From: Isoetes taiwanensis
Taxonomy: Eukaryota > Streptophyta > Lycopodiopsida > Isoetales > Isoetaceae
DNA length: 64,000 nucleotides
Direction of reading: 5' to 3'
NCBI GenBank assembly: GCA_021234155.1
Contig: JAJEKV010000103.1
Span: forward strand, 1,614,001 to 1,678,000
Below the pieces are notes generated by a model. That model saw only the letters and a program-made list of their open reading frames with translations. It was not told where the DNA came from and made no database searches. Shown piece by piece: positions 12,561 to 25,862 of the stretch (its first letter is position 1; every line of letters begins with the position of its first letter). A program made the translations under genes and the position numbers.

Positions 12561-15500
12561 ATGGGAGGAGGCCGCACTACTTCTCAAGCAGATCCTACCC
12601 TCGCCGGACTGGGTATTCAGCCTATTCAATGGCCCCAGCTTGGACAATTAACAGTAGAATGGGTTACAAATCTGGCGCAAACTCTTACCAAGGCTTCCTG
12701 GAAATTGCAGCCTTCAGACATTCCAAAAGTACTCTGTATAGAGGTTGCAGACCAATTAATTGCTTCGGCTTCAAAGTTGATGCACAAGGAGCCCAATTGC
12801 TTGAATATTGTGCCTGAGATAGGATGTCGTGTGGTTCTCGTTGGGGACCTACATGGGCAGCTCCATGATCTGTTGCATTTGTTAGAGTTAGCAGGATTTC
12901 CATCGGAGGAACAGATTTTTATATTTAATGGGGATTATGTGGATAGAGGTGCATGGGGACTTGAAACTTACATCGTTTTACTTGCTTGGAAGGTATTTCA
13001 GTATAAATCCAGTTATGTTATGCCATTTGAGATACTTGTACCTGTTCATTCTGCATTGTACGAGATACCAATAGCTTCCTGCAATGCCTTTCTCTTTTGA
13101 TTCTAGAATGATATTTAAAGCCTTTAGAATTAAAACATGACAAGTTTTGACACGTTTTACAATTATTCTTTGTAGAAAAACTGGATTAGACACATCTTTT
13201 GTTTATCTTCAGTCTTCCTCCTACTCTCTTGAGAAATATTCTCTAATAAAATGCCCTTCTTTTAGGCTATAGTTGCATTTTCGGTTCTTCTTTGGTCAAC
13301 GGTCCCTTATTATGAATTCCACTTGATGAATCTTCCTTATTGAAGAAAGAACCCGGTTTGGACTTGAATTTTGCTCCAAAGTGTGTAGTCTTAAATTGTT
13401 TTCTAGTTTCTTCTTGTAAAAGAATAGCAATTATGCTGCAAAGAAAGAATACGATGTGATTGTACTGCCCCAGTTGTTGCTTCTCGGGCTGCTGTCTGTG
13501 TGCAATTGTTAGCTTAAACTTCTATAGACAGTAATAACTGCATCAAGCTTGGGTAGGAACCCAATCACTGCAGAAAATGACCTAAATTCTCATCCATGCT
13601 TTGCGTCTCAACCATTGAGAAAATTCATAAAATTGTCTTTTGAGGAATTTTTTTTTGTATTATCATACCAGCAATTGGCACAACTCACATGAGCTGCCAA
13701 TGTTGCTTCAACTTTGAAAGGATGATGGCAAGAGCTCAACCATCTTGGGCGTCCCATTTGGTCCTCTTAAATTGAGCAGTTTTGACAAGCTGTCACTGTT
13801 CTTTTCTACCAGCAGGAACTTCATCTTCACTTCTGATAGCATCAAACTAAAGAATGAGACAGTGTATCATACTGTCAATGTGCAGCCATTGGGATCTTTA
13901 ATTCTTCACAGAACTTGATCTTGAAAATACTCCATTTGTTCTCTCTGTTTTTTGTGCTCTCATAATCTCTACTTTCACTCTGGTTACAACCTTCCCACTT
14001 TTTAGATTCAATTCTTTGATTTACTCGAGATATTGCTCAGTCGAGTAATTTTGTCGTGTTGCACAGAGATTTCCAGGATTTTAGCATCTACTTTGATACC
14101 ATGTGACGAAAGTAAGATGCAGCATTCATTCAATCACTGCTGCAGGATTCCTCCTATCCTCTATGTGTGAGATATACATATGCAACCAAGGGCTGTGTCC
14201 AGTCTGAAGCATCATATGCATGGTTGAGGGCATGGCATATAGATGCCAGGTAATACTTGGTTATGTGGCAGAGGGATGCTGGAGTGGGTTGATGTGTTAC
14301 AAAGCATTTAGATTCAAACCCTGTACTTTTGACAGGTTGACAATGTCAGATAATGGTCATCAATTATTGTGCAGACTTAAATCTGCAGGATGTTCATTTG
14401 CAGGTATTATAATTTATGCAGCTGTTTTGCCACCATATCTTGTTATTATTAATGTATAATGTACCGTAAAGACGCCTCATGGCACATGCATTCCTTGCTC
14501 AAGATATCTGTTGAGCCTGAACTACCCTATAGGACTATCATTTTTTCACAATCTAAATATGAAAATCAGTATTGCGGTCAATGTTAATGCGTGTGCAGAG
14601 CTGGCAAATATGGAATAGAATTACCTGGGGAAAAATACATTTTAAGGATGCCAACATAGAATAGATCGCTAGTATGTATCCTTTTTCATTGGCTATCTGT
14701 ACATAAGTAACTGATGCACATTTATGCCTACTCTACTCTACTAAGACTCTTAAATGTATTAAATCATGTTCAATATGTTATTGTGCAGGTTCTTTTACCA
14801 CACAGGGTATTTCTTTTAAGAGGAAATCATGAAACAAAGTTTTGTACTACTGCTTATGGTTTTGAAAGAGAGGTGATGGTTAAATATGGGGAGCAGGCCA
14901 AGCACTTGTATAGGAAGTTGCTTGGCTGTTTTGAGGGTCATCCTCTTGCTGCAATTGTAGCTGGAAACGTCTTCCTGGCTCATGGAGGGCTTTTCCGTCA
15001 CCAGGAAGCTATGGCAGCAAAACGTTGTAAAAAGAAGAAGAACTCTAAATCTTCCCTAAAAAAGGAATCCGGCAGTCTAACACTTGGTACATTAGAAGAT
15101 CTTGCCAAATCACGAAGAGGAGTCTTAGACCCCTCGCCCTCGGGGCCAAATGTTGTACCAGGAGATATATTATGGTCTGATCCATCTCCTGATGCAGGCC
15201 TCAAGCATAATAAAGCACGTGGCATTGGGCTTGTTTTTGGACCGAATTGCACTGAAGAATTTCTGGAAAAGAATAAGTTGAAGGTAAGTTAACTTGTAAG
15301 TTTTGTCCTAAAATGGTCAATACAGGTAAAGTTGAAGAGGGATAAAAGTTTTCAACTAGTTAATGTCAGCTAAATGGATTATCGATGTTTCAAGAACTTC
15401 ATTTCACTTGTTATTGATATCTAAAAGGGTCTTCCAAAGATGTATTGCCAAATAATAGCCATAGAGTCCCTTCTTTACAGAGAACATAAAGTTAGATGCA

Positions 15501-17532
15501 GGCGTAATTGTTAGAGTACATGTTTTTGAAATGATGTTATTTGTCTGTTACTAGTTCTTATAATGGGCCAAACTGCAGTTGATTGTGAGGTCACATGAGG
15601 GTCCTGATGCCAGAGAGAAGCGGCCTGACATGCAAAAAATGGATAAGGGATATACCATCGATCATGATGTTAAATCAGGGAAACTTATCACACTCTTTAG
15701 CGCACCTGACTATCCCCAATTTCAGGTTTGCTCTGCATTTCTTCACTTTTGTTGCATGTGCATTTTACAATATATAATTACTTAGTTAATAATACAATTG
15801 AGACATTTAAAGAAACCATTTTAATGATGTTATATAGAAATTCTTATCAAGGCAGCTGACGATTTTTCCTTAACATTTAATGCACTTAATTTCCCTGTTA
15901 GAATGACAGGCACACTTTGCTCAGTCCTCGTACCAGTTCTCTCACGTGCAGAAGCTTGTTATCATCTATGTGTTTTAGGCAGTTATGTTTTCTTATGGAT
16001 GCAACAGCCTATTTAAAATATGTAGCAACATCTTCTTTAAGTGACTAAAATACTGTCTTTTCTTTTTCTACCAAGTTTCATTTCCATATTCATGTTCTAC
16101 ACGAACTAGATGATGCGATAATCAATAACTTTTTTAATTGGGATTATACACGAGATTGATGCTAATTTCAATTTGCTCGGCGATTTGAATTGTGTAAAGC
16201 TAATTTGTTGATGTGGGATTGTATTAGGCGACACAAAAGAGATATAAGAATAAAGGGGCATATGTCATATTGGAGCATCCAGATTACAGTCAGCCACAAT
16301 TTCATATGTTTGAAGCTGTTTTGCCTCGACCAAAGGTATTTTATTTTATTTTTCGTTCTTAATATGAGGGCATGCAGAGTATCCCCAAGTTGTATCATAA
16401 TGCCATTCATTACTGTAGAGGTACTTTATAATCTGTGAACCTGTTTCTTGCATCCTGGCTATGTTACCATAAGCCAGCCCCTCCTAGACTATCTGGACAA
16501 ATAAAAGATTCTCTGGCTTTGTCTAGAACCAACCGTACTAATTTCTGGCTGAGATTGGAACAGGTTGAACGTTTCCTTCACCTGGCCAAACCATTTGCTG
16601 AAAATAAGTCACTTCTGTTTTACTTCAATCAACAGTCTAAATAGAGCACTTATTGTTACACCAAGTAGAGCAACTTTTTCAGAGAATACCACCTGATCAT
16701 AATTGGGCCTGACCAGATTCAACCACTATCCTGAGTAGTCAGTAATCCGCCAATCCCAATTGATATTGGTAATTGAAGAAAAACAGTCCTTTATTTTTTA
16801 ATCCCAAACTCCTTGCCATGGAATAGGGCCATCTCTTGCCTGCTGCTCTGCATCCCTCTCAGGGAACATGTGTACTGCTTTGCACTTCTTCCCCTTTTTT
16901 TAACCTACATGATAATGAGAGATCCAGAATGGAAGGGCAAAGAGACTTCAAAGTTAATGGCAATCATTATGATGTAATGTAATTGGGATTGTCATCAAGC
17001 GTGCCACCTTCTCATCATGACTGTATAGTCAGAAATGTTTAATGCATTTCCACCTGATGACCGTCGCTTTCTGTAGCTGTTCTTATATGTGGCATGCATA
17101 TTAACTGGATCTCATGTTAAAGAAATCTCCAAAATAAAGCAATACTATAGTGAATGATGAATATGACAGACGAGAGAACATATTTCAGATACGGAATTGC
17201 AACACAGCGTTATATATGTAGGGCTAGATGCACGTGCTTGTACACATTAACATCATGCCTTAGGTACAAAACAACATGTATGATAACTTTGTCTGAGAAG
17301 AGTGCGTTGATGTTATATATATCATTTTTTCCTATGCTTTCTAGTTGCCTATGATTGCTCTTAGATATTATCAAAATGGGGCGACGAGAGTGCTTACAAA
17401 AGAAACACATTAAGAAAACTTCCATTATTGTAGGTAACTGCATATTATGATTTTGTGAATGCGGTAGACTCGGATGAAGATCTTGATCTGAATTCCGCAT
17501 CTGAAAGTTGTGGAAATAGTGATGAAGATTGA
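12561..17532 (+). CDS. PP7: Serine/threonine-protein phosphatase 7 (five exons)
   Basis: A metallophosphatase of the plant PP7 branch of the PPP family, which removes phosphate from Ser/Thr. Exons are 12561-12992, 14789-15283, 15579-15725, 16228-16335 and 17434-17532. All introns are GT-AG and phase 0, and the spliced product is 426 residues, close to the usual PP7 length. The metal- and phosphate-binding motifs are all present: GDLHGQ and GDYVDRG in exon 1, RGNHE and AHGGL in exon 2, RSHE and SAPDYP in exon 3. A Lys-rich insert (KKKKN) follows the HGGL motif, as expected for PP7, where inserts interrupt the catalytic core; it could act as a nuclear signal. The C-terminus is acidic. In Arabidopsis, PP7 is nuclear, binds calmodulin and acts in blue-light and heat responses; applying that here is inference. 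The ATG at 12561 gives the only frame that runs through the domain. It appears intact. Confidence 0.95.
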
Positions 17533-18522
17533 GAAGCTATCGCATACAATATCTGATCAAGCTCAAGCTCTGTAAGAAGGTTGGCATTGTCCACATGTCT
17601 AATTATCGAAAGAATTTGACTATCTATTATGTAAATTTTGTAGTCTCCAATGGACTCTGCTATTTATTAGGTAAATTTTGTAGTCTTTGATTGACAACTG
17701 ACTGGGAGTTGCCTGGTTGAGCATGTGCCCCAACGCAACCTGGGGTTAGTAAAGAAATTAGAGCTCCTTAACCTTTTAGATTGCCACTTTTGCAGTAGCA
17801 AAAGCACATAGCCGACTTTTGAATAATGCTGCTTGTACATACTAAGTTGTGAAGATTTATAATGGCGACAACCGTAGTTATTTACGATACATAAGAAATA
17901 GGGATTAAATATGCAACTTGAATGACGTGCATATGCGTAAATGTAAATGTATATCAGTTGTTTTCTCTTATTATCAAGTTATGGCCATTGAGATCCAAAA
18001 TATTTCTATATATATTCTCTCCTAAATTCTCCATCATTTGCACAAGTCTATAATGGGGTCAAATACCATTTTTTACGTCAGTATATGATTTTGAAATCAT
18101 TGCACCAAGTCAAAATGCAAGTCTATTCACTCATCTCTTCTCGAAACAGGCAAAGTGCATGCCACATTATTTTCATCCTGTACATTATAGCCTCTTATGA
18201 AAACTTATTCACTCTATACTATTTTTATGAAACTTATGAAGCTGAATGGTTCACTGAAAATATTTGATACGAATGAGGCAGAAGAAGCTAGAAGAAGCTC
18301 GAATAGACAAATTGCTTTTTAGGATGAGTTAGAACATAAGTTCATCGCAAAGCTTGCAGTGGGTTTGGAACTTCATGCAAACAACGATAGTTTCTTGTCA
18401 CCAGAAATAGGCTTCTGAGGCAAAACTGTGGTTTCTCTTCTCCGCAACAAACTCAAAATTTGAATATCTTCACAGGCATAAGGGAGGCAAATTTCAGAGA
18501 TACAACACTTTGTTGCTGTTGC
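17533..18522. other. PP7 3' flank and intergenic DNA
   Basis: Probably contains the PP7 3' UTR. The phrase GTAAATTTTGTAGTCT occurs twice (about 17631 and 17670). No other gene is seen. Confidence 0.4.
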
Positions 18523-18590
18523 CGAACCCACAATATTGCTTATCAATCTGCCACATCGAACCCACAATAATGCTTATCAATCTGCCACAT
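18523..18590. repeat. 34-bp tandem duplication
   Basis: CGAACCCACAATAWTGCTTA plus TCAATCTGCCACAT occurs at 18523-18556 and 18557-18590 with one difference. Confidence 0.9.
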
Positions 18591-19135
18591 CCGGCCCAAC
18601 AAGCTCTCAGCCTTTTGTTGTTCCATTCATACAACTCTCAGCCTCCACCAAACAAACAATATCAGACGCTTCTTTCAAAAATCGACTCTCAAAACCGTTG
18701 TTCCTGGTCTGCCTTTCAAAAACATGACATATAACAATAGAATTAACCAAACGGGAATTTGAACCCCCTGCCAGAATGATGGCAACAAAGAGTGATTTGA
18801 ATGGAACCATATAAATCATTTCACATAAAGAAACAAATATGACAAGCTCAGAAGACAAGCTCATGCGCTCTCACGCAAATTCATGGCAATCGAGCCGCTT
18901 GCTCACGCTGACTAACGCGACTCCATTTTTCATTCTCAACCTCTAAAGGGCATATCAAGCCGCATCAAATGGCATATATCACCAGCCCATCTCCCAAGGA
19001 TTTGGCCTTCGAGCAAACCAATACTGCATACTTAACATTTTTACTGAGAGCAAGGGAATTTTAACCATTTAGACATATTTTTATCAATTTCAAAAAAACG
19101 TTTACATCAATAATTGCGAAAATTATTAAAAGTTA

Positions 19136-19175
19136 GTTCTACAAGAATTTATCGCGGCGGTTATCACCGCCGCTA
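19136..19175 (+). repeat. GC hairpin with CACTA-like left-end motif
   Basis: TTCTACAAGAATTTATCGCG leads into GCGGCGGT (19154-19161), a 4-base loop and ACCGCCGC (19166-19173). CTACAAGAA is one step from the CACTACAAGAA terminus of CACTA elements. The motif is shared with the sites at 8542-8579 (opposite strand) and 22359-22384. No matching right end is seen within a plausible distance. Confidence 0.5.
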
Positions 19176-22100
19176 CATTGTGCTTTTTAGTTTATGTCTT
19201 TAAGAAAAAAGAAGGAATAGTCATTGATATTCCATCATGCACACTTCCTTCAAATTAATTAAGCATTACAAACAACTCATAAAAAAACTCACCATAATAT
19301 TATAGTTGGTCAATAACAATATAAAAAAATGTTCATCTTATGGCTATCCATATTCATATGAAGCAGACCTTATAGTTTTTGAGGCCGGATGTCGCAGCTA
19401 CATGGGATCATGAGGCCGGATGTTGCAGCTACATGGGATCATGACTTTGTTGTAGCTACATACCAAAGATATAATACCACTATATAATGGGCAAAATAAC
19501 TAAAACATTGCATTAGAAAAACTCAAATGTGGAATTTGTTTAAACTAGTCAAGAGTGCTTTGTGGGTTCAAAAAAAAGAGAAGCTATATGGAATGACACA
19601 TTTAATATAAGAAAGACCGATAGAGATAAAAAAAAAATAAAATATTGAGTGCAAAAGGTTCGAAGTTCATTTAGAAAACAATGTAGATTCATACTCTTTG
19701 CTTGGTTCACCTATTGATTGGTTCCCTAAATAAGGACAAATGCACTAAGCTCTCCCATTAGTGTAGGATGATATAATGGTTCAATAATTAGGATTTTGGG
19801 GCACTTGACAGTATAAATCTCAATAACAATATCAAGTTCTAGCTACCTTAACCATGGCCATCCCAATTTCAATGGTTTATCAATGGCTCAAGTTATGTTA
19901 ATCCAAGTGTTGACGTTAGGAGAACACCCATTAATTTTGGGCGATATAATGTTCACCCAATAATTATACACCACCAATGATTATGGGGCAACCAATAATT
20001 GTAGGCCCAAGAATGAATTTGGAGCTCATAAACAATGGCAAGAACATCATCTTTCATGTTAAGCATAACTCATATGTGCAAGTTTTGTTCATATCTTTAG
20101 CTTCCTCCAAACATAGGGATAGAACTAAATGGACGTATGCGGTATTATAGAAATCCAAAGTGATAGCTTGCCGTAAATTTGACATGGATAATTGAGACAC
20201 TGAACAATTTGCTCAAGACAGCATGTTTGCTTGAGACATGTAAATACAGGAAGGAGCCAAGACTTGTGCACCCTTAAGAGTAATGACGACATGGCATACC
20301 GCTTAGTGTATGAGTTTTGCTAGAAGAGATTTATGTACATTTTGGAGTGCCACATGTGTGTGGCAATCGACAATTTTTGTTTGTAGTTTAAAATGCACGC
20401 TCTATTGGTTTGTCCGCTTGGAGCCCGTGATTGTTTGAATTGATATTATTATATTGCCCATGGTTGGTGTGGGCCTCAATGGCTAACATTACTTTGTTTG
20501 CAAGGAAATAACACATCCGATGGTTTTAAAAATAGCTATGGATTTGCCTCGAGAGGTTATATGCCGAGAATTCATCATTCTTACCAGATTATCCTTTGTG
20601 GTAGGAAATTCCCGCCTCTTGCCATCCGGATTATGCCATATTCATCATCCGCTCTCCTCAACCGCAAATGGCCCAAAAGGAAAAAAAAAAAAAAAAAAAA
20701 ATAATCCGGATGCATGTCCGGGCTATAGAACGGATTGATGGAGTTTTTCGTTCCGGAAAAATCTCAGAAACATCGATTGGTTAGTGGCGCACTGGTTTCT
20801 TTTCTTTGCTTGCTCCCTTCTATTTGTTGTTTGGCTGAAGCCCTGTGTTTTCCTAAACAACCATGCGAAATTTGCATTTGGGCAATCTTGGCTATGGCTA
20901 AGATGAAAATCTTGAAGGCATCCACTTTGGCTTTGAATAACATCTCAAAATCAAACCCCGCAATAAATCATAAGTTTGGCCATGTCGAATACAGATGAAT
21001 CGTAAAAATAAAGATTGGGCAAGGACTGCTTTTATCGCCCAATTCAGATCGTATTTAATAGAGCAACGCCGGTTTAAATCCAACTTCTTCAAAAGCTTGA
21101 ATTGCTTTTTCATCTACGTACCGTGATACTCGCCAGAGAACCAAATTGTCGGACGATTTACAACATGTTTGGACGATTTTGTGATATACCGTATGAGCTA
21201 GCCGTTTAATCCGAAGCCCACTATGCCCCCGCCGTCCAAAGCCCACCGAGGCGGATTGAGAGTGTAACTTTGTCCCCGCCTATCCTAGCTCGAAATAGGG
21301 TTTTTCTATCCCGTGAATCGGATATGATCCAAGCACCATGGCAGCCTGCCCCCTAATCCGCCATAGCCACAAAGGCATAAGCCGCCGTGAGCCATCTCGC
21401 GTGCAAATCCGTCTTTCGTGAGAAGGCGCCAGCAGCAAGATACGGCTACCGCTTTCAAAGCCCGGTCACTTACGGTGAAGCCGCGAATCCGCCTCTCGAA
21501 TAGCCCATCCGCCGATTAAAATCAACCGGGATTGAGAGAGCCGAACATCGCGTGAGCCGTAATATCGAGAACTAATCTTCCGAACCGGTGGTTCTAGTGG
21601 TTATGATGCCGCCACTAATCATAGGCTACTACTAATCATCGCCGCCTTCAACCGCAAAATCCAAAGGAAATCAACGCTTAGCTATGTCTTCGACCGTCGC
21701 CGCCTTTGACCTGTTTTCATTTGCCTCCTTTTTTACAAAAACACGCACCCATCTAGAACATTCTCCTCGCTACAGCCGTTCTAACCTTCTCGCGAGAATT
21801 CTAGAACCTAGTATGAGCATCTAGAACCATCTCTCAAGCTACTCTTCCCTTACACGTGTCAATTTATAAAGAGACTTAATTTTATCATCTTACACGTGTC
21901 CAATCCTAATCTTAAAAATTCTAAAAATGCTTGCGTATGTTAAGCTAGCCCCTTACCTTCCATATTACAATTATATATTAGAGATAAGGTTCCTATGATT
22001 CAACTGCCTCCTGGAGCGCTGGGATGTGCATATACAAATTATGCGATATAGGCATGATATAAATCTCAGAATGACGAGTTTACCAAGATATGAGGGAAAA

Positions 22101-22358
22101 GTATAAGTGGGATACGGATTTATCAAAATGTCCTTAGCCAACAAATTACCATTGTAATTTTAAGTATGTAAATGCACTCCAGATATTTATGATAATCACC
22201 AAAATGCCCCTTAGATACATTAGAATTCACCAAAATGCCATTGCTTCATAAAAGCTAACAAATAAACCAAAATTTTATTGCAAGATTGACAAATAAACAG
22301 AAATTCTATTGCAATATGTCAATTTCACAAAATTGAATATAAGAACATGCCTTAGAAA
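19176..22358. other. Intergenic with small repeats, no gene
   Basis: Contains a 31-bp tandem duplication (19380-19410 and 19411-19441, GAGGCCGGATGTYGCAGCTA). At 20624-20711, ATCCGGATTAT and its reverse complement flank a run of 21 A at 20681-20701, which may be a retroposed tail. A relatively GC-rich patch lies at about 21200-21720 and contains ATCCGCCATAGCC, a phrase also present at 6.1 kb. No gene is recognised. Confidence 0.45.
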
Positions 22359-22384
22359 TACAAGAAACTTATCGCGGCGGTAAC
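22359..22384 (+). repeat. Third copy of the ACAAGAA...CGGCGG motif
   Basis: ACAAGAAACTTATCGCGGCG followed by GTAAC matches the motif at 8.56 kb (reverse strand) almost exactly and the one at 19.14 kb closely. Unlike those two, the second half of the hairpin is missing, so this copy looks truncated. Confidence 0.5.
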
Positions 22385-25100
22385 CTGTTCAATTGGATCT
22401 GTTATAATCTCCTAACGGTCACAAATTCCCCGCTTTTTTACTCTATGCTAGAAGGCTTAGAGCTATGTTGAATTGGAAATAACTTGGTTCCTAGGTCGTG
22501 AGTGTTTCTCTTTCCAATCCTCATGCTCTTACTTAAATAAAGGATGAAGATTGCGCTTGGATCATGTGTCAATCTAAGACCATACGTGGTTTGAACCCGC
22601 GCTATTGCCTTGCATTCCTGAGCACATGCGATACATGGATGTTGTGGTCGACAACCATGAGATTCCCACTATTTTTTTAAGGATAAATGTGAAAGTATGA
22701 ACCAAAAGTATTATAAGGTGCAACAATATGCGATTGAGTAAGCTAAGGCCAATGTGAAAAGCACATTGAACATGTGAACAAATTCAAGAAGAGCTCCAAT
22801 ACCAATCCAATACCAGTATGCTTCACCACGACTTTTTAGCACTACGTAACCAGTACTTCCATTGCCCTGTGCCTTCAGAAAGAAGAAGGAAATGACTCAA
22901 GAAAGTAAAAAAGACGGAAATGACTCAAGAAGCAACTCAACAGTAGTTTACTTTTTATAACTACAATAAAATTATCTTATGATGCAAGCTTTCTATAAAT
23001 ATCAACCTATTGAGAAAAAAAATGAAAATACCTTGTTCCACTTGGGTGAAAGCATTTCATTCACACTTATTGCGTTTTGAGCATACATTAGGGGAAATGC
23101 CCAATATCCCCAAACCCACCAATTAAGTATTCTTTCTGTGAAAGCATTCCAGACTTAGCACCTAAACTTCAATCTGAGTTTTGATCATTATACTCACCTC
23201 TTGGAATGATAAAGAAGTGCAAATGCACCACTAGTATTTGCTATAACCATAATGCAAAGAAAGTAACCAGCTATTAGACGAACATAGAAGATGACATTTG
23301 ATGTACAAAAAAAGCAAAGAAAGATTGTTGAAAGGATCGGTGGAAAGTTTTTCAATAAGAAAGTCTAAATTATATTTCTTATAAGTACCGGCATTATATA
23401 TCGACCTGTAATTGCTAGTGTTAACCCCATCACATAGTATCTCATGTCGATATACGAGTTACCCCATTATAGACATACGTAGGTATCCTTGACACAGCCC
23501 AAGTTGCGCCATGTAAATCTAATCGCAAGAAAATCTATTGGAATACTTACCTAGAGGGGTCGATTTTTCGCAAGAAATCTTCTTTGGAATCTAACAAGAA
23601 GAAATCTATCAGACTACGTAACAAAACAAAGAAGAATGCTAACCTAGTGAAGGATTTCACTAATATTAAATTCATTTATCAAAGGACATCAGTCTGCCCT
23701 TCGCTCATTTAGTAACTATAATAAACCAGAGTACCCTAGTCAGTTAATCTACATCAGAGTCCGGCCCCTTTGCCGCCTAATACCTATAATAAAACCGAGT
23801 AACCAATTTGTACCACATATAATGTGTAGCCACTGGCCATATCCGAAAGCAAAACTGTGGAGGCAAATGCATCAATCGCTTAAAAACTAAAACCAATTCC
23901 AGATTTTTGCATCTGGTGAGCCCAAATCATATGATTTCGGGTCAATAATTTGGTCAATATAATAAATGGGTGTTGGTCAACACAGCTATTGTGACTTGTA
24001 GTAATATTGAGCCAGGTAAATTTTGGATGTTTTTCCAAGCATTAAGAAAAATGCTAGTAACATCCAACAATATAAGCCAATCATGTATATAATAAAAGCA
24101 ATTACGATTGCAAATAAAGCAGTCACCACATGATGTTGAGAAAAAATTTTGAGCTTCAACACTGTTCCCCCACTTCCAGCAGCTCTTGAACAAAAGACTT
24201 GGGCATTAAGTGAGCGATGAGCTCATGCTAGTAAACCAAAAATGAAGCCTTCTCTTTCATCCAGAAGAAGGAAGAAAATAGATTCCTCCGGCATTTAAAA
24301 TGATCCACCGAATGCCCTTCTTAACCGCTTTGTCCAAGGACGCCATTTAATGCTTGGCAAATATTGACAATCAAGCAAAATAAACCTCGCCTCAGATTAA
24401 ACATCAGATAAACATATGTATAGCCAAATGGGCAAATGAAGGCTTTCTGTTAATTGTTCTCCATTGTTTGCATCTCATTTTGTCTAATATGTTTCCTTCC
24501 CACTAAAGGGACTAGTTATTTTGAAGTATGTTGTCATTTTGTCTAATATGTTTCCTTCCCACTAAAGGGACTAGTTATTTTGAAGTATGTTGTTTGTAGT
24601 GCTCCACCTGCTGAGTGCTTGACTGGTTCTATCCATGTCTTATTCTTCTTCATAATTTAGTGGAGTATTACATCCGCCCTTTTTTTCTCGTTTCTTTTTC
24701 TAAAGCATGGGCAGGCATTACTCGCCGCCCCATCGCCGCAAATCCTCGATATCATTCTCAAAATGAATGATCGCTTCCCACCTTCCGTAATGATGCAGCG
24801 GTTTGCAATGGACCGCCATTTAGAGTCCCGGATGTGGTTTTTCCTGACTTTTTGTGGTATTTCGCCACCCGCTATCGCCCAATCGTAATCTTCACGCTTT
24901 CAAGCCCAGAATCAACTGTTTTGGGGCATTTTTTGATCAATCCGGCTCTATCTGGGCTCAAATTGCCTCCTCTCTTCATCAAACTAACGTTAAAGAGGCA
25001 GACAAAGTGATTAGAAGGGCTTTTGAAGCAGTTCAAGCCGTCCACGAGTCTGCAAGAACGATCCGACCAAAGATTTCAGCTCGCCAGCCATTTAAGCTTG
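22385..25100. other. Intergenic with one 59-bp tandem duplication
   Basis: A 59-bp unit (CATTTTGTCTAATATGTTTC through AAGTATGTTGT) is duplicated perfectly at 24476-24534 and 24535-24593. No gene is recognised in the rest. Confidence 0.5.
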
Positions 25101-25245
25101 GTTTTTGGCCAGAAATACCATTTTTTGGCCGGAAATACCATCTTTTTGGCCGGAAATACCACCTTTTTTGGCCGGAAATACCACTTGGCTGATAACGGAT
25201 GTCCAGAAATACCACCAAGAAAGTCCGGAAATACCACATCCCGGA
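25101..25245. repeat. Degenerate GGCCGGAAATACCA repeats
   Basis: The core (G)GCCGGAAATACCA with variable T-rich spacers starts at about 25107, 25127, 25148 and 25170. Two GTCC-variants follow at about 25200 and 25223. Unit spacing is about 20-24 bp. It reads as a Gly/Arg/Lys/Tyr-rich repeat in one frame, but it is probably non-coding. Confidence 0.8.
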
Positions 25246-25860
25246 CTCTAAATACGGACGTCCGTTTGCAATTAGCTTTATGAAAAAACCAGACAGCATC
25301 TCAAAGACGGCACTTAGACTATCATATAGCACCAACCAACCTGATCAATAGAATCGCATGCGGTCCTCAGATATCATTCGAGCTGCAATTTTTTCTGCCT
25401 GGATAATAAAGTCACCAACTACAATTGAAATTCAATGGCATTGGCAAAAGGCATCAAAATTCCTGTACATTAAAACATTTAGTTAGGAGCCTGTACCTTT
25501 TGTGGTCCAATCCCTAAAAGGGCACCCAACTCTTTGAAGCTGCAATCATTATGTCAGCATTATGTCAGCATTAGTTGTAAGTAGAACCCGATTGCAACAC
25601 ACAGCCAGTTATAATACCCCATATTTGTGTCTACTATTTGATTTTCCTATTCATTTTCTGAATCATTCCGGTCAATCCTTTTAAACCCCTACAGATTCTT
25701 AACTAAACATATTTCTTCCATACCCACCAGCCGGATCAGCAGTGGCGACCATTCAATCTGGTCTCTACAGGCGACAGATTCCTAGACCTCGCCCGGAACG
25801 ACTCGAGCCGATTCGTCGGGCTTCTTTGGAATTTTATATCGGATTCGATGGCGGAATGAA
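25246..25860. other. Upstream region of the C2-domain gene
   Basis: No gene is seen. This stretch would contain the promoter of the following C2-domain gene. The GC-rich part at 25730-25830 is unlike the AT-rich flank. Confidence 0.3.
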
Positions 25861-25862
25861 AA

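Noticed and set aside
18745-18775. GGTTCAAATTCC (minus strand) considered as a tRNA T-arm
   Set aside because: Only four of five stem pairs form and no anticodon arm lies at the right distance.
20681-20701. Run of 21 A considered as proof of a processed pseudogene
   Set aside because: No coding homology lies upstream and no target-site duplication is seen; only a short inverted repeat flanks it.
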